Below are positions 23,196 through 34,099 of a stretch of 64,000 nt of DNA, in pieces. The DNA is taken from positions 42,854,731 through 42,918,730 of the forward strand of contig CM046458.1 of assembly GCA_025506515.1 (NCBI GenBank). The letters are read 5' to 3'. This stretch comes from Flaveria trinervia. Taxonomy: Eukaryota; Streptophyta; Magnoliopsida; Asterales; Asteraceae. Positions within the stretch are counted from its first letter, which is position 1; each line of letters starts with the position of its first letter. The notes under the pieces were generated by a model. That model did not search any database, was not told where the DNA came from, and saw nothing but the letters and a program-made list of their open reading frames with translations. The translations under genes were made by a program, and so were the position numbers.

Positions 23196-23754
23196 GTAGG
23201 TCAGCTAGTAATATAAAAAAAACGAGGGAGAAAGAGTGGATAGCTGATATAAGGTAGATCGTATCTGTGATACCGATTCAAACCTTTTGGAAAATGATAG
23301 TACACAGGAACAAATCAAAAGGGACTTTAAAATTTTAATTTAGAAAAGATGCAAAATTCAAAGTATAAGTTTGTGTAGTCTAAGCAATATAAAAGGGAAG
23401 ATGATAGAAAAACTGGTAACTACTAAGGTAACACAAAGAAAGTAGACCTAGAGGTTGCTAGACCACAAATGATATGTTGGTAGATTCAACATAATAGATG
23501 ATTAGACCTGACTGGTTATCTCAAGATCAAACTAAGTTGTTCAGCTGACTGTGGGCTGCCATCTTATCACTGGTTAACACAATCAACAATATTCTAATAA
23601 GGGGTAATGAGCATGTAAACACCACAAATATATGCGGATGACCATAAATAGAGCAAAGCAGGAAAAAAATGAAAGACAAATGCTATCACGCTAATGACAT
23701 ATGTTGTTGGTGCATGCTGTGCAAAAGGAAATTTAGCTGCTCTAACAAGAAGAT

Positions 23755-23880
23755 AGGTTGTGTGCCTCTCTGTTGTGCGATGGCACTGACCTGAGGATAA
23801 GCATGACCTAGATATTCTAGAATTCATTGTTGTTTGCCGCCTCTCTGCTGTGCAATGGCACTGACCTGAGGATTGGCTTC
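23755..23880 (+). repeat. Short direct duplication in E spacer
   Basis: CTCTCTGTTGTGCGATGGCA (near 23765) and CTCTCTGCTGTGCAATGGCA (near 23843), each continuing CTGACCTGAGGAT, form two units 78 bp apart. No function is suggested. Confidence 0.7.
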
Positions 23881-24450
23881 TCTTTGAAAGCTCTAAGAAT
23901 AGTCTCTTCTAGTAAAAATACCCGTAGACCTCTCAAAAGTTCCTGAGGAATGTTGATTACCATATAAGTGTGGGATCCAAAAATGTTAGTTGAAATAGTT
24001 AAACCTAAAACTATCACCAGTTTGTGTCTAAAGTCTATGTATGGATTTAAGAGGACAAATATACTCGCAATCATTGTGGCTGTAATTCTTGAAAGTTCAA
24101 ATAAATTTGGGAATCTAATAGTACCAGTGTGATTTCCTATATTTGCTAACGACTCTGGATGAAAACCAAGAATTGAGCATCAAAAGGTTTTGTTAACAAG
24201 TCCTAAATGATTTGACTTGCCTGTATGATTCCAAAATTGAATTGGTACATGTGTGGTCAAACTAAATTGAAGCTGCCTATTCTGGAACCAAATCTAGTAG
24301 ATGTCTATCTTAGGATTTATCTCTCACAAAAAGTCAAAAACAAGTTTTATTTTTGTATTTAGTTTAAGTTTCTAGTTAGTTAGTCATTTTAGTTTATTTG
24401 TTCGTCGGACTAGATCATGAAAATCAGTATAGGATTAACTCACCTAAAAC

Positions 24451-24586
24451 GGTCATGGTTGAGATGGCCACATGTGTTTTCAAAGTTTGAAAGGGTCACG
24501 TTTGAGGTGACTAAATTGTTTAAAAGGATCACATCTGAGGTGATCAAAAAGTTTTCAAAGTTAAAATGATCACGTCTGAGATGATC
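24451..24586 (+). repeat. Array of four stem-loops with covarying stems
   Basis: Six-base arms flank a seven-base loop ending in TGAG: GGTCAT/ATGGCC (24451-24469), GGTCAC/GTGACT (24494-24512), GATCAC/GTGATC (24527-24545), GATCAC/ATGATC (24568-24586). Arm position 2 changes G to A where its partner changes C to T, so pairing is kept. Spacing is 33-43 bp. Confidence 0.75.
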
Positions 24587-24652
24587 AAATGCTCATAAAG
24601 TTAATTTCAACAGGTAAAAAGGGTTTAAGTGCTAAATGTTCATAAGTGTAAC

Positions 24653-24989
24653 CCATTCGCATGACTGGATCATAAGTATGGACCAACCATGCGAATGGAT
24701 CCCATTCGCACGAATGGACATGAGAGTGCGCCATTCACTCAAATGGCTTATCAGAATGATCCATTTGACCGAATGAAAGGGTGCGAATGAGTCAGTTGAC
24801 CGACTGAGACTCAGTCGGTTAAGTGAAGGTGCGAATGAAAGGGCACGAATCAGTCAGTCGACCGACTTAGACTCAGTCGGCCAACTGAATGCGAATGACT
24901 GGGCCAATCGCACGACTGAGCCTCAGTCGCCCCAATGAACTGAGCGAATGTGGCCAGTCAGCCGATTGAACTCAGCTTCAGTATTTAAA
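24653..24989 (+). promoter_or_regulatory. LTR-like array plus TATA-like box upstream of third ORF
   Basis: Units such as CATTCGCATGACTGG, CCATTCGCACGAATGG and CAGTCGACCGACTGAG match the U3 motif family. The array ends about seven bases before TATTTAAA (24982-24989), the same order as U3 array then TATA in the LTR. A promoter for the third ORF is an inference. Confidence 0.55.
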
Positions 24990-25344
24990 GGGCCATAGTC
25001 GATCGCATTCCACTCATAACCCTCAATCGCTCCTAAATCACACCAAGTACCGTTACTTTGCCGAAATTCCTCTAGACCTTGTTTTTACATCTTTATTGAT
25101 CTTCTGACGTGGGTTGACGGTTATACAGGTATATTGCAGTGAAATCTTACCGAAATCAGAAGACATTGAACCCTAATTTGTGATATTCGAGTGAAACAAG
25201 AACCGGACTGTAAATGACCTAATAACCAACATAAACTAAGAAAAATGTTAAAATTAAGTTTAATAGGTTATTAGTGACAAGATGGTGAGTCTAATGGACC
25301 ATTAAACCATGTTAAATTACTTGATTTGGTCTAGATTCAAACCA

Positions 25345-25595
25345 CAGGCGACTGAACAGTAGGAAAAGCGACTAGTCGACCGGATGAACTCCAATCGCAC
25401 GATTGAATCTTGTGATTGGGTCAATCGGCCAAATGCACCATGCAAATGAACTCAGTCGGCCGACAAAACCAATCGCAGACTCAGCCAACAGATTGAACTA
25501 AGTCGCATGTCACATTCACCCGAATAAGCTTAGTCGCATGAAAGGACAACCAACTGACTTCGGTCGCATGATTCATTCGCACGAATGAATCAGAT
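25345..25595 (+). repeat. Second internal palindrome array of copia E
   Basis: Further units (CAATCGCACGATTGAATC, CATTCGCACGAATGAATC, CAGTCGGCCGAC) lie between the TATA-like box and the third-ORF ATG, as the leader array lies between the LTR and the gag ATG. Confidence 0.75.
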
Positions 25596-25673
25596 TGAAT
25601 TTAAACTATACACCTTAAACTGAATTTTGAATGTATGACTTTCTGATGGTTTTGTGTCTTGTGTTTGAGGTCA

Positions 25674-27729
25674 ATGGCTGATAGATGGTCCATCAATCCA
25701 AAGCACAATATATGTGCTCATTTGTGGGAATGGGGCCGAGTTTACTGAGATCATTGCGTTCCTTCGACGTTCTCGGATACATAAAGCCATATCAACACCG
25801 TGTACTCCTTACAGGTCGTTACATCAAGCTTTCTGGGAAAATGCCTCCGTAGATCGTTCACGTGAGCCTTACAGCATACGGAGCTCCATTCATGGTCATG
25901 ATATTGAGATTACAACAGCTGACATCTAGAGAGTACTTGATTTTGGGGACGATACTGATCACCCCACCAACTACATCCATTTACAGTCAGAGGTTGCTTC
26001 TGAGGATTAAGTACGCTGGGGACATCAACTCAGGTGTGCTCAAGAAGAGCAACCTGTGTCCCCATCATAAGTACTTGGCGCATGTGATCCTGAAGTGTAT
26101 TGCTTCTCGGAGGGGTGGGTTTGATGACCTGTCAGACCAGATTCAGAATGCCTATGTGGCACTGGTGCTAAACCACCCCTTCAGCTTCTCGAGCATGATC
26201 TTCTCATATCTGGTGGAGAATCTGGAGGCCAAGGGGAAGGAGGGTTTTTGTATGTACCCCAGATTCTTGCAGCTGATCTTCAATGAGAAGTTGCCATTCC
26301 TACCAAAGGAGCACCATGATGCGGTGACATTAGATATCATGGATGATACGACTCTGGTCGTATGAGAGTTTGCCGGGGTAAGCAGGTTAAGCCCCAGGTA
26401 AAGAGGTTGATCGGCCATCTGGCCAATGAGAGATATGTGGCGCCAGGTAGACGCAAGTGGCGTCATGATGACAGCGATTCAGACGATGAGAGGCTATTGC
26501 TCCCAAAGCATGATTCATACGATGATGACAGTGGGGATGCTGGGGATGATATGCCTATTCCACCGAGGGGCACAACTTCAGATGTTATACCTCCAGTATC
26601 TGCCCCAATAGGCGACATAGCTGAGTCAGTGGGTTTCCACCAAGACTTCATACCTGGTGAGGAGGAAGAAGAGTCGGATGAGGATCCCTTGACGAGGACT
26701 ATGGGAAGCAAGGTTTTTCCCACCGAGTATGGACTCTGGGCGGTTGGTAAACGCCCCAGGGATTCGGGAGAGATTACTGCAGAACCTAGCTGTGTCCCTG
26801 AGTCAGCTAGCCGTGTTCTAGGGGGAGCATCCACCTCGACTGGATCGAGGAAGAAAAGGATGGCTCAGCCCCACGGCCAGAAGAAGAAGAAGAGAAGACT
26901 CACCTTCGTCACCACCACAGCCACTACATCTACCACCACCACTACCACTTCTACAGCCACACCATCAACCACCACAGCCACCATAGCTACCATTACCACC
27001 ACCACACCTCCCACCACTATACATATGCCAACCACCACCATATCTTTCACTCCTACATCACCTCCACTATCTCACAAACCCAACCCCATCTTCACCACAG
27101 CCACCACCACCACCACTAGCCACCAATCAGGACCCTCATCCCATCCCGCACATATATATGGATCTCCTCTACCTCCATTTGGGGTAGAGGAACAGCTTTC
27201 TGCGCTGAACCGGATGGTGATGCGTTTATTAGCTGCTAATGAGGAGAAGAAGGCACAGATCCGTCATCTGACAGATCTTACTGCAGCGCAGTCTCAGCAG
27301 ATCTCGGAGCAAGCTCGGTTGATAGATGAGCAGGCCCAACAAATGGCTGCTCAGAGCCACGAGATCGCCCAACTCCAAGAGCATAGTGTCACATCTACTA
27401 AGAGGATTGAGGAGTTGGAGGAGGCTAAGAAGACCATCATGCTAAAGCTTAAGGGATCTAAAAACGAGCCACTAAAGATTAAAGAGGGAAACAAAGATGA
27501 TGAGGATGATGATGAGGATGATGATGATGAGACCGAGGATGATGAGGGGATTGAGGACGAGAGGACAGAGGAGAGGAATGAGGATGATGATGATGAAGGA
27601 GGAAATGCAGCTGTATCTGCCTCAGCTCAGGGTCAAGATAGAAGATTAAAAAGAAATCAAGACCAACGAGCTTCCTCTTCTGCCTCACCTACTGCTGATC
27701 CAGCGATTCAAGATAAAAGTAATGATTAG
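25674..27729 (+). pseudogene. copia E third ORF, N-terminal half
   Basis: ATG at 25674 (MADRWSINPKHNI) with a frame change near 25735. The N-terminal domain shows EFTEIIAFLRRSRIHKAIS (about 25737-25793), GGFDDLSDQIQNAYVALV (near 26115) and MYPRFLQLIFNEKLP (about 26252-26297), followed by a stop at 26363-26365 or a frame change. Next come an acidic Ser/Asp segment, a Thr-rich ACC-repeat region (26905-27120), a coiled coil of about 85 residues (27190-27450) and a Glu/Asp run (27490-27600). D has the same order. I see no signal peptide or membrane segment, so it is not clearly an envelope protein. Function unknown. Confidence 0.7.
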
Positions 27730-27849
27730 ATGATCATGTATTTGATAGCTTTTGTACTTGAATCATGTATTAAACTTATGTATTTGATGTTTATATTAAG
27801 ATTATGTATTTTTGTCTTGATTATTAACTAATGTTTGCTGTGTTGAATG

Positions 27850-29067
27850 TTTTAAATCAAGCAGATCCTGATTTGAAAAAAGATGAATACGATATTGCTC
27901 CCCTCTAACAGATCAAGACTCAACTGACATTGATTCTTGATCTGCAGGGTATTGTCAGGAGATCGGTTATGTATACTCCTGAGGAAGGAAAAATCATTCA
28001 TAATCTTACTAACGAGAAATTAGCTGAGATCTTCAAGTTAAATCCTGATGAGATGTGAAGGAAGCTCCAACGTGCGACTCGACAAGTGACGAAGAGCTCA
28101 ACGACGTTGATGAAATAGAGATAGAAGATGTCACTGCAAAGCACTACCCTCAGTATGCTGACAATGAGGGAAATGTGGTCTCTAATCTGGGTGAATCCCT
28201 TGTCAGTGATACGTTTGAGGTGTTAGACAAAATGGAGCAGGAGTCAGAGAAGACAGAGGGAACGCACAAGCCTCAAATGATGATGTTGATATCCGAAAGG
28301 CTGAGTGGGTAGCCTGTTTTGAAGAAGTTAGAGCCCAACGCGTTGCACCTAAACAGGTTGCCTACACCAAACTCTACAGAGTCAAGAAACATCATAAGGT
28401 GTCAGGCAGGATTATAGCATGGGCATATTTTGAGGACCTTAACATCTATGCAGTTAAGAGGGAGAAGGGCATAGAGTACTTTAGATTTCCACATGATCTA
28501 AAGACTCTACCAGGTTTTGAGCTCAACCAGCTAGCCAAACTAAAGCTGTTGTATGCTAACCCGAGAAAGATGTCAGGCTGGTTTGAGGCTGCCCTAAGGA
28601 AGGAGTACCACACCAGGTGGGTTAACTTCAGACCCCAACAGCCTACAAGGTACATTAGAAGGTTTGAAGTTGATGCCATTACTAGAAAGCCAAAGATAGT
28701 TTTGAAGTGGAGTCCTCCACGCACGATGTCAAGAATCCCACTCAGGGAAATGCCACAGGACTTCACTCCACACTTTAAGTGGTGGTACTACGATTGGATG
28801 ACAGGAGAAGCGGTCATAGTCCTAAACAAAGAGGGCCAAATGGATACTATCAGGGTATTTGACCCAATGTGGCGTACCAACTTGTCAGCTATTGATGTCT
28901 ACACTCTATACAAGTGGCCACTGTTCTATGATACGCAGGATATAGTACAAGCCCTCCAATTCCAGAATGTCATAAGACTCTGTTTTGCATTTGAGATTCA
29001 TGCAGGAGTCACAAAAGAGGATAAGTACAAGAAGTATGAGGAGGTAGCGAAGAAAACAAGACATTAG
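27850..29067 (+). pseudogene. copia E third ORF, C-terminal half with two W-x-Y modules
   Basis: Follows the acidic region after stops and frame changes near 28030 and 28300. The well-kept 28330-29067 part contains module 1, starting RIIAWAYFEDLNIYAVKREK (28408 on), and module 2, starting FKWWYYDWMTGEAVIVLNKE (28774 on). Both show an aromatic W-x-Y or W-Y-Y, a strand-like stretch, a basic or polar residue, x-x-G and a later hydrophobic Leu/Val run. It stops at 29065-29067, 15 bases before the polypurine tract. The product is unknown; it may bind a partner through the paired modules. Confidence 0.65.
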
Positions 29068-29081
29068 AGAGATCTAGGTCC

Positions 29082-29090
29082 AAGGGGGAG
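29082..29090 (+). other. Polypurine tract of copia E
   Basis: AAGGGGGAG followed by TT and the 3' LTR at 29093: the plus-strand primer site. Confidence 0.9.
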
Positions 29091-29092
29091 TT

Positions 29093-29826
29093 TGTTGATA
29101 CGTTTATGTCCCTAGATCATGATATGAATGTAATAGATCTTGTTTGTCTGATTCTGATGTAATGTTTGGAATGATTAGTGAAATGATATTGGTGGTTTGT
29201 TATTTATAATGTTTAATATTTCATTAATGAGTCGATGTTGAATTGGTTAATTAGGTTTGTGGTTGTTTGAATTGTTACACATAATGTTATAATAATTAAT
29301 ACATTCAAACTTAACAAGATGAAGTTCTCATGCGAATGGCCTATGCGAATGGAGCATACGCATGAATAACTTCATACGAATGACTCAGTCGCACGACTGA
29401 GCCAGGAGACTGGATCAGTCGTATGATTGTAACATAAGATTGGCTCAGTCGCACGACTGAACACTTAGTCGTGCGGATGAATCAACCGCATGGTTCAATC
29501 GCACGACTGAACCATATTAATGGTCCAGTCGCACGAATGAACAATACTAACCTATAAATACAACCCAATTCGTGGAAAAACGAGAGCATTCATTCTATTT
29601 TGACTCCAGAAGTACCCTAGCCGTCCAGAAGCCTCCAAGTTGATACTCCAAGTTCATAGAACGCTGTAGATTGATTCGTAATCGATTCTTAACGTTTGAT
29701 TCAATACTTTATTGACTCTACGTGCGTTCTCACTGAGTGGATCGCCAATCAAGTAGGATTCCGCACTATTTGGTTTGTTTTACACATTAATCATTTGGTA
29801 TTTCGTTCAAATACCAGGTCCCAACA
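29093..29826 (+). repeat. 3' LTR of copia E (734 bp)
   Basis: TGTTGATACGTT...AGGTCCCAACA. Same length as the 5' LTR; TATAAATA at 29553-29560, the same offset. About 39 substitutions against the 5' LTR by hand count and no length change. Confidence 0.95.
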
Positions 29827-30598
29827 AATGATATTTCATATTATTACAACTTATTTAGTTCCAAGTGCTATGAACAATCATTTCACATTCGTCCGCCTCG
29901 ATGATTCCGTCGTCAGTCGGAGTGTGACACATGTTAACTCTATAAACTTGCACTTGTAAACATCTTGATACTTGTAAATGCACATGCAGTTCATCTTTAC
30001 TTTTGTAATGGTTATTTGTAATATTGTGAGTCTTATATGATAGACATTATATGTTGACATTCAAACTATTGGTAGCCTGACGACGGCATAGATTTATGAG
30101 CCTGCCAATCTATTTGGTGCTAAAGCCGAGGTTATTGCCGGCTCCTGACAGCCTATTCATCATGGGACCAAGTACACTTATCTAATCATTATAACTTGTA
30201 ATTGATATTCTTGATCAAGGTTTGATTGTAGCTATATGTTATGTATAAAGTTGCTTTATTTGTAACCATTGACATGAATAACTACTTGTAAACTTATATA
30301 TATATGTATACTTAACCCATGGAAACTCACCAACATTATGTGTTGACCCTTTATTTTTAACATGTTTCAGGATTACACTTGAGGAATTCTTCTTGCTAAT
30401 ATAGGACTTGGACTTAGTTTAATTAAATATCTTATGTTATGTCTTAAACTTTGTTGTATTGTAATGACTTAATTGTCTAGTATTATTCAATGAAAAAGGG
30501 CATTTAATATTATTTCAACTTATTTAATTCCATGAGCTATAAACAATTATTTCACATTCATCCGCCTCAATAATTCCGCTATCGGTCGGGGTGTGACA
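29827..30598 (+). repeat. Gypsy-type LTR remnant, right part, with partial tandem duplication
   Basis: After the target duplication AATGA (29827-29831) the remnant ends at GTCGGAGTGTGACA (29918-29931). A second partial unit then runs from CATGTTAACTC to CGGTCGGGGTGTGACA (30598). The two units share ATTTCACATTC(G/A)TCCGCCTC and the end box. Confidence 0.7.
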
Positions 30599-30655
30599 TA
30601 TCATTGGATCTATCAGCTTGCTGTTTAGATCTATTTATTTTAAGTAAAATGCTTT
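30599..30655. other. Short unassigned junction segment
   Basis: Between the gypsy LTR end and the truncated D LTR. Not present in the D 3' LTR. Could be filler at the truncation point or a remnant of another element. Confidence 0.4.
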
Positions 30656-31265
30656 TAAGCCTCAGAGACAAAGTCTTCCGAAGCTTCAAGTTCATGAAGA
30701 CAGATTTCTTCCGAATACTTTTAACATATGCTTTATCTGATGTACTGTTCCATAAAGCTGGACATCTTTCTGCTGCAACTCTGCAAGTCACCAACTAACA
30801 TGGTTTGGTGATAAGGTCCATGCTTTTGATAACTGTACATTGAGGTCTTGAGTCTGTATTCTTTCTACTTTTTGTACTTTATCCTTTTTGTAATAGAAAA
30901 GGATGTGAGCTATGGCATGTCATAGTCACAAGTCAAAAGGCAATCTGCCTTTTGACTCTACAATTGATTTTGTTGTGTCTAGTCAATTGTATCCAGCTGG
31001 CTTTCAAAGTATAGCTAGCTGTAGGATGTAGTATAAGTATCTCATGTTCTTGTAACTTTTATTTATGCTTTGTAACACTTGTAATAGAACATAGAGAAAA
31101 CAATATACTGCATTCTTGAAAACCATATACCTGTGTTCTGTCTCTTTCATTACTTGTGTTCTTAGTGTCTTATCTTGGTTAATCCAGTTTACTGCTTAAT
31201 TAAAGTTCGGTTAATCTCCTCTTTGTGTTATTGTGTTGTAACTCACACCCTTCAACGATCCTGCA
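30656..31265 (+). repeat. 5' LTR of copia D, truncated (610 bp)
   Basis: Matches 41738-42313 from AAGCCTCAGAGA to ACGATCCTGCA, with a few substitutions and a short length difference near the end (the AATCCAGTTTACTGCTTAAT region at 31180-31220). Confidence 0.88.
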
Positions 31266-31348
31266 TTTGGTATCAGAGCATTCAGGCTCTTGATATAAGA
31301 TCTCACCATCTTAAGATCCCTCACACACACAAATACCAGACTTTTCAA
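31266..31348 (+). other. copia D primer binding site and leader
   Basis: TGGTATCAGAGC at 31268-31279; short leader before the gag ATG at 31349. Confidence 0.85.
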
Positions 31349-34099
31349 ATGGCAGCCATTTCCAAAACCGATATGGAAACTAGAACCATGAACAAGTCCC
31401 CACTGATCACTCTTGATGAGTTTGACATCTGGTGTTTAAGAATGGAAGGTTTCATCAGGTCTCTCGATTCAAGAATGTGGGAGTCTATTGAGAATGGACC
31501 TTTCATACCCAGCACCCTCTGCTACTGGTGCTGGTATGATCCCCAAGGATATGGCTAACTACTCTGATGAAGATAGGAAGAGAGTAGAGATAGACAGGAA
31601 AGCCATGACAGCTCTTCAAACTGTCCTTCCAAACTCTGTATACAGAGGTTTCAAGAAGTGCAAAACAGCTAAACAGTTGTGGGATGCATTGAAACTGATG
31701 TATGAGGGTTCTTCCGAAGCCAAGGAGAACAAGAAGGATCTCATGAAGCAGCAGTTTGAAAACTTCACCTTCAAAATAGGTGAGACCATGACTCAGTAAT
31801 ACTTCAGGTATGTTGAGATTGTGGATACCCTAGTGGATGGAGGAGTTGCTCTTGAGAATAGAGACATTGTAAGGAAGTTCTTGTCCTCACTTCCTAGGCA
31901 ATGGACACACTACTGTGTGGTGATCAAGAGAACTGAAAATCTCAAAATTCTCACTTTGACAGAGTTATATGGGATTCTCAGTGGCTACCATATGGAAATG
32001 AACATGCAGGGTTCATCTGGCAACTCCAACAATCAAATGGGTTCAGCCCTACATGTAGTTGAAAGGGATAGCATAGAACCCAAACATCATCTTATATGCT
32101 ACCCTGACAACTCACCCAAGGGTCATTTCATCACCTTCCCAGAGACACCAAGGGAGAACTACACTCAAGGAAGCCCATTCCAAGAGACAAGCTCTTCTCA
32201 AGCATTTGTGTCTTCTGATGAAAGCAGTGGCAACTCTCTTTTCACTCTTGAAGACTTGGACTGTATCCATCCAGATGATCTGGAGTACATGGAAATAGTC
32301 CAGCGGATGGCTCTTCTCACTCACAGTGCCAAGAAGTTCTACAAGAGGACTGGAAGGAAGTTTCCAAGCAATGCAACCGGTGGAATGTTTGGACTGGACA
32401 AAGGCAAAGTCAAGTGTTACAACTGTAACTTGATGGGCCACTTTGCCAGAGAGTGTAAGGCACCTAGAACCAATGGTGGCCAAACACAATGCAGACCAAA
32501 CTACACTGACAAAGCTCTTCATAATAAGAAGTCAAAGCAGCAAGCTGCTATTGCTGTTGAAGAAGGAGGCTTTGACTGGAGCTTTCAGGTGGAAGATGCT
32601 TCTCCAAACCAAGCACTGATGGCAGATCATGATGAAGCCAAGGTATTGGAACATCTCTGTACTCCTGAATGCATTGCTAAAGTTAATAGGTACAGGTCCT
32701 ATAACTTGGAATTGAGATCTGATATTGTGTCCTTAAATATTTTAAAATCTGATTTTAGAAAGTCTGAAAATGATTATAAGCTGAAAATAGAGGACTTAGA
32801 GAAAACCATTTCAGTTCTAAAACATGAACACACAGATTTTAGAACTCAAATTCAAGATCTCATAACCAAGCTAACTGAGTGCCAGGCTGAGCTTGTGATC
32901 AGCAAAGCCAGGGCAGAAAAAAATGTTCTTGAAGAAGAGACCTTCAAGAACATGATATCCTCATCCCTGCACAACAAAGTGTGCTATCAAAATAGACAGG
33001 GACTGGGATCAAATGAGATAGCTCCTCCACACACAAACTTGTCTATAAGACCCCCTAGGTGTGGAACTTGTGAAGATGAGCTTCCTCTGATAGATCCTAT
33101 GAGTGAGGAGGATGAAGAAGAGATAGTGAAGAATCCCTCTACTAAGAGTGAAGAGGAGGATTCCAAGAAGGGCCACTATCCTTCTGAGGAGATTGTGAAG
33201 ACTGTGCTGACCAAGTCCATGAGAAAGAACTTGATCAGAAAGAGCAAAAGAAAGGCAAGGAAGGCTCAAGAGATCAAGGCTGCTTTTGACTCTAAGGAGA
33301 AACAAGTTTTTATTTCTGCAGGGTTTAAAGTGGTAGGGACTGAAGACATCAACCAAAACTCTTCTGCTAAGAGTTCTGGTTCTTGTTCAACTCATCTCAG
33401 TAGCAAGAAGAAGACTAATTTACTGTGTACCACTACCGCACAGCCTGGACCATCAAACTCCAAGCACAATCCTCAGCCCAAGAGGACTGTCTCAGCATCT
33501 GTAAAGATGAAGGTGGAGAAGCGATGTGACCAAAACCAGTCTTATTCTCATGAAAAGGCTCTTGTGAAGAAGAAGATGAATTGTGTTATGTGTGACAGCA
33601 CTACTCACATTGCAAAGGATTGTCCCTTCAATCCTAAAGGTACTGTCTACATGGCCAAAACAAAGGCTTCAAAGAGTTCCAAGAAGATTCAAGCTTCAGA
33701 AGGAAAACCAGTTTCCTTCGGAAGTCTCAAATCTAAAAAGAAGGGAAATGGAAAATTACCTTCGGAAGAAATATTGGTCTCGGAAGAAAGGAATTCTTCC
33801 GAAGCACTGAAATCTGCTGCAGTGTCTGCAGAATCTTCCGAAGTATCAGTCATCAAAACTTCCTAAGTTCCACAAGCTTCCGAAGTTTTGAAGGTCAAGT
33901 CCAAGACTCCAAAGGTGGTGTGGATGTCTAAGAAAGACCAAGTGACTGAAATTTCTCCATCTACAACAGCTCAAGATCCTCTTAGTACAACCGTAGGATC
34001 TATCACTGTTGAATTACCTTCTATAAATAAGGCCAAGACAAGCAAGGATTGGGTTTCCAGATGTAACTAATCATTCTCTTTTGTATAGGGATAGCTGAA
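31349..34099 (+). pseudogene. copia D gag polyprotein region, broken
   Basis: ATG at 31349 (MAAISKTDMETR). A UBN2-type gag follows (frame change near 31510; stop at 31797-31799). After it a 681-codon open stretch to 33866 holds the knuckle CYNCNLMGHFAREC (32415-32456), a coiled coil (about 32690-32960), acidic and Lys-rich linkers, and a second knuckle-like CVMCDSTTHIAKDC (33582-33623). The linker DNA carries six TTCCGAAG/CTTCGGAAG palindromes (33716-33885) inside coding sequence. Stops at 33864-33866 and about 34068-34070 separate it from the protease. It would package RNA in the particle. Confidence 0.85.

Larger units (their letters stand above)
22991..25673 (+). other. copia E spacer between pol and third ORF
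   Basis: No credible coding sequence. It holds an internal polypurine tract (23184-23195), a 78-bp-spaced duplication (23762, 23840), four covarying hairpins (24451-24586), a palindrome array (24653-24975), a TATA-like box (24982-24989) and a second palindrome array (25345-25595). Confidence 0.75.
16843..29826 (+). mobile_element. SIRE-like Ty1/copia element E, complete (12,984 bp)
   Basis: Two LTRs of exactly 734 bp, TGTTGA...CCAACA ends, primer binding site, gag, protease, integrase, RT/RNase H, a 2.6-kb spacer, a third ORF and a polypurine tract. It is flanked by AATGA on both sides (16838-16842 and 29827-29831). I counted about 39 differences between the LTRs (roughly 5%), so it is not a very recent insertion. 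Stops and frameshifts occur in all reading frames. The third ORF after pol and the pol motif style point to the SIRE lineage. Confidence 0.92.

Noticed and set aside
23594..24074. Two minus-strand frames with hydrophobic stretches in the E spacer
   Set aside because: No start context, no family resemblance and partly made of the direct duplication.
27479..27688. His/Pro-rich minus-strand frame
   Set aside because: Antisense of the GAT/GAG acidic repeat in the third ORF.
25674..29067. Envelope gene of copia E
   Set aside because: No signal peptide, membrane span or Cys-rich ectodomain seen; coiled coil and acidic regions suggest an internal protein.
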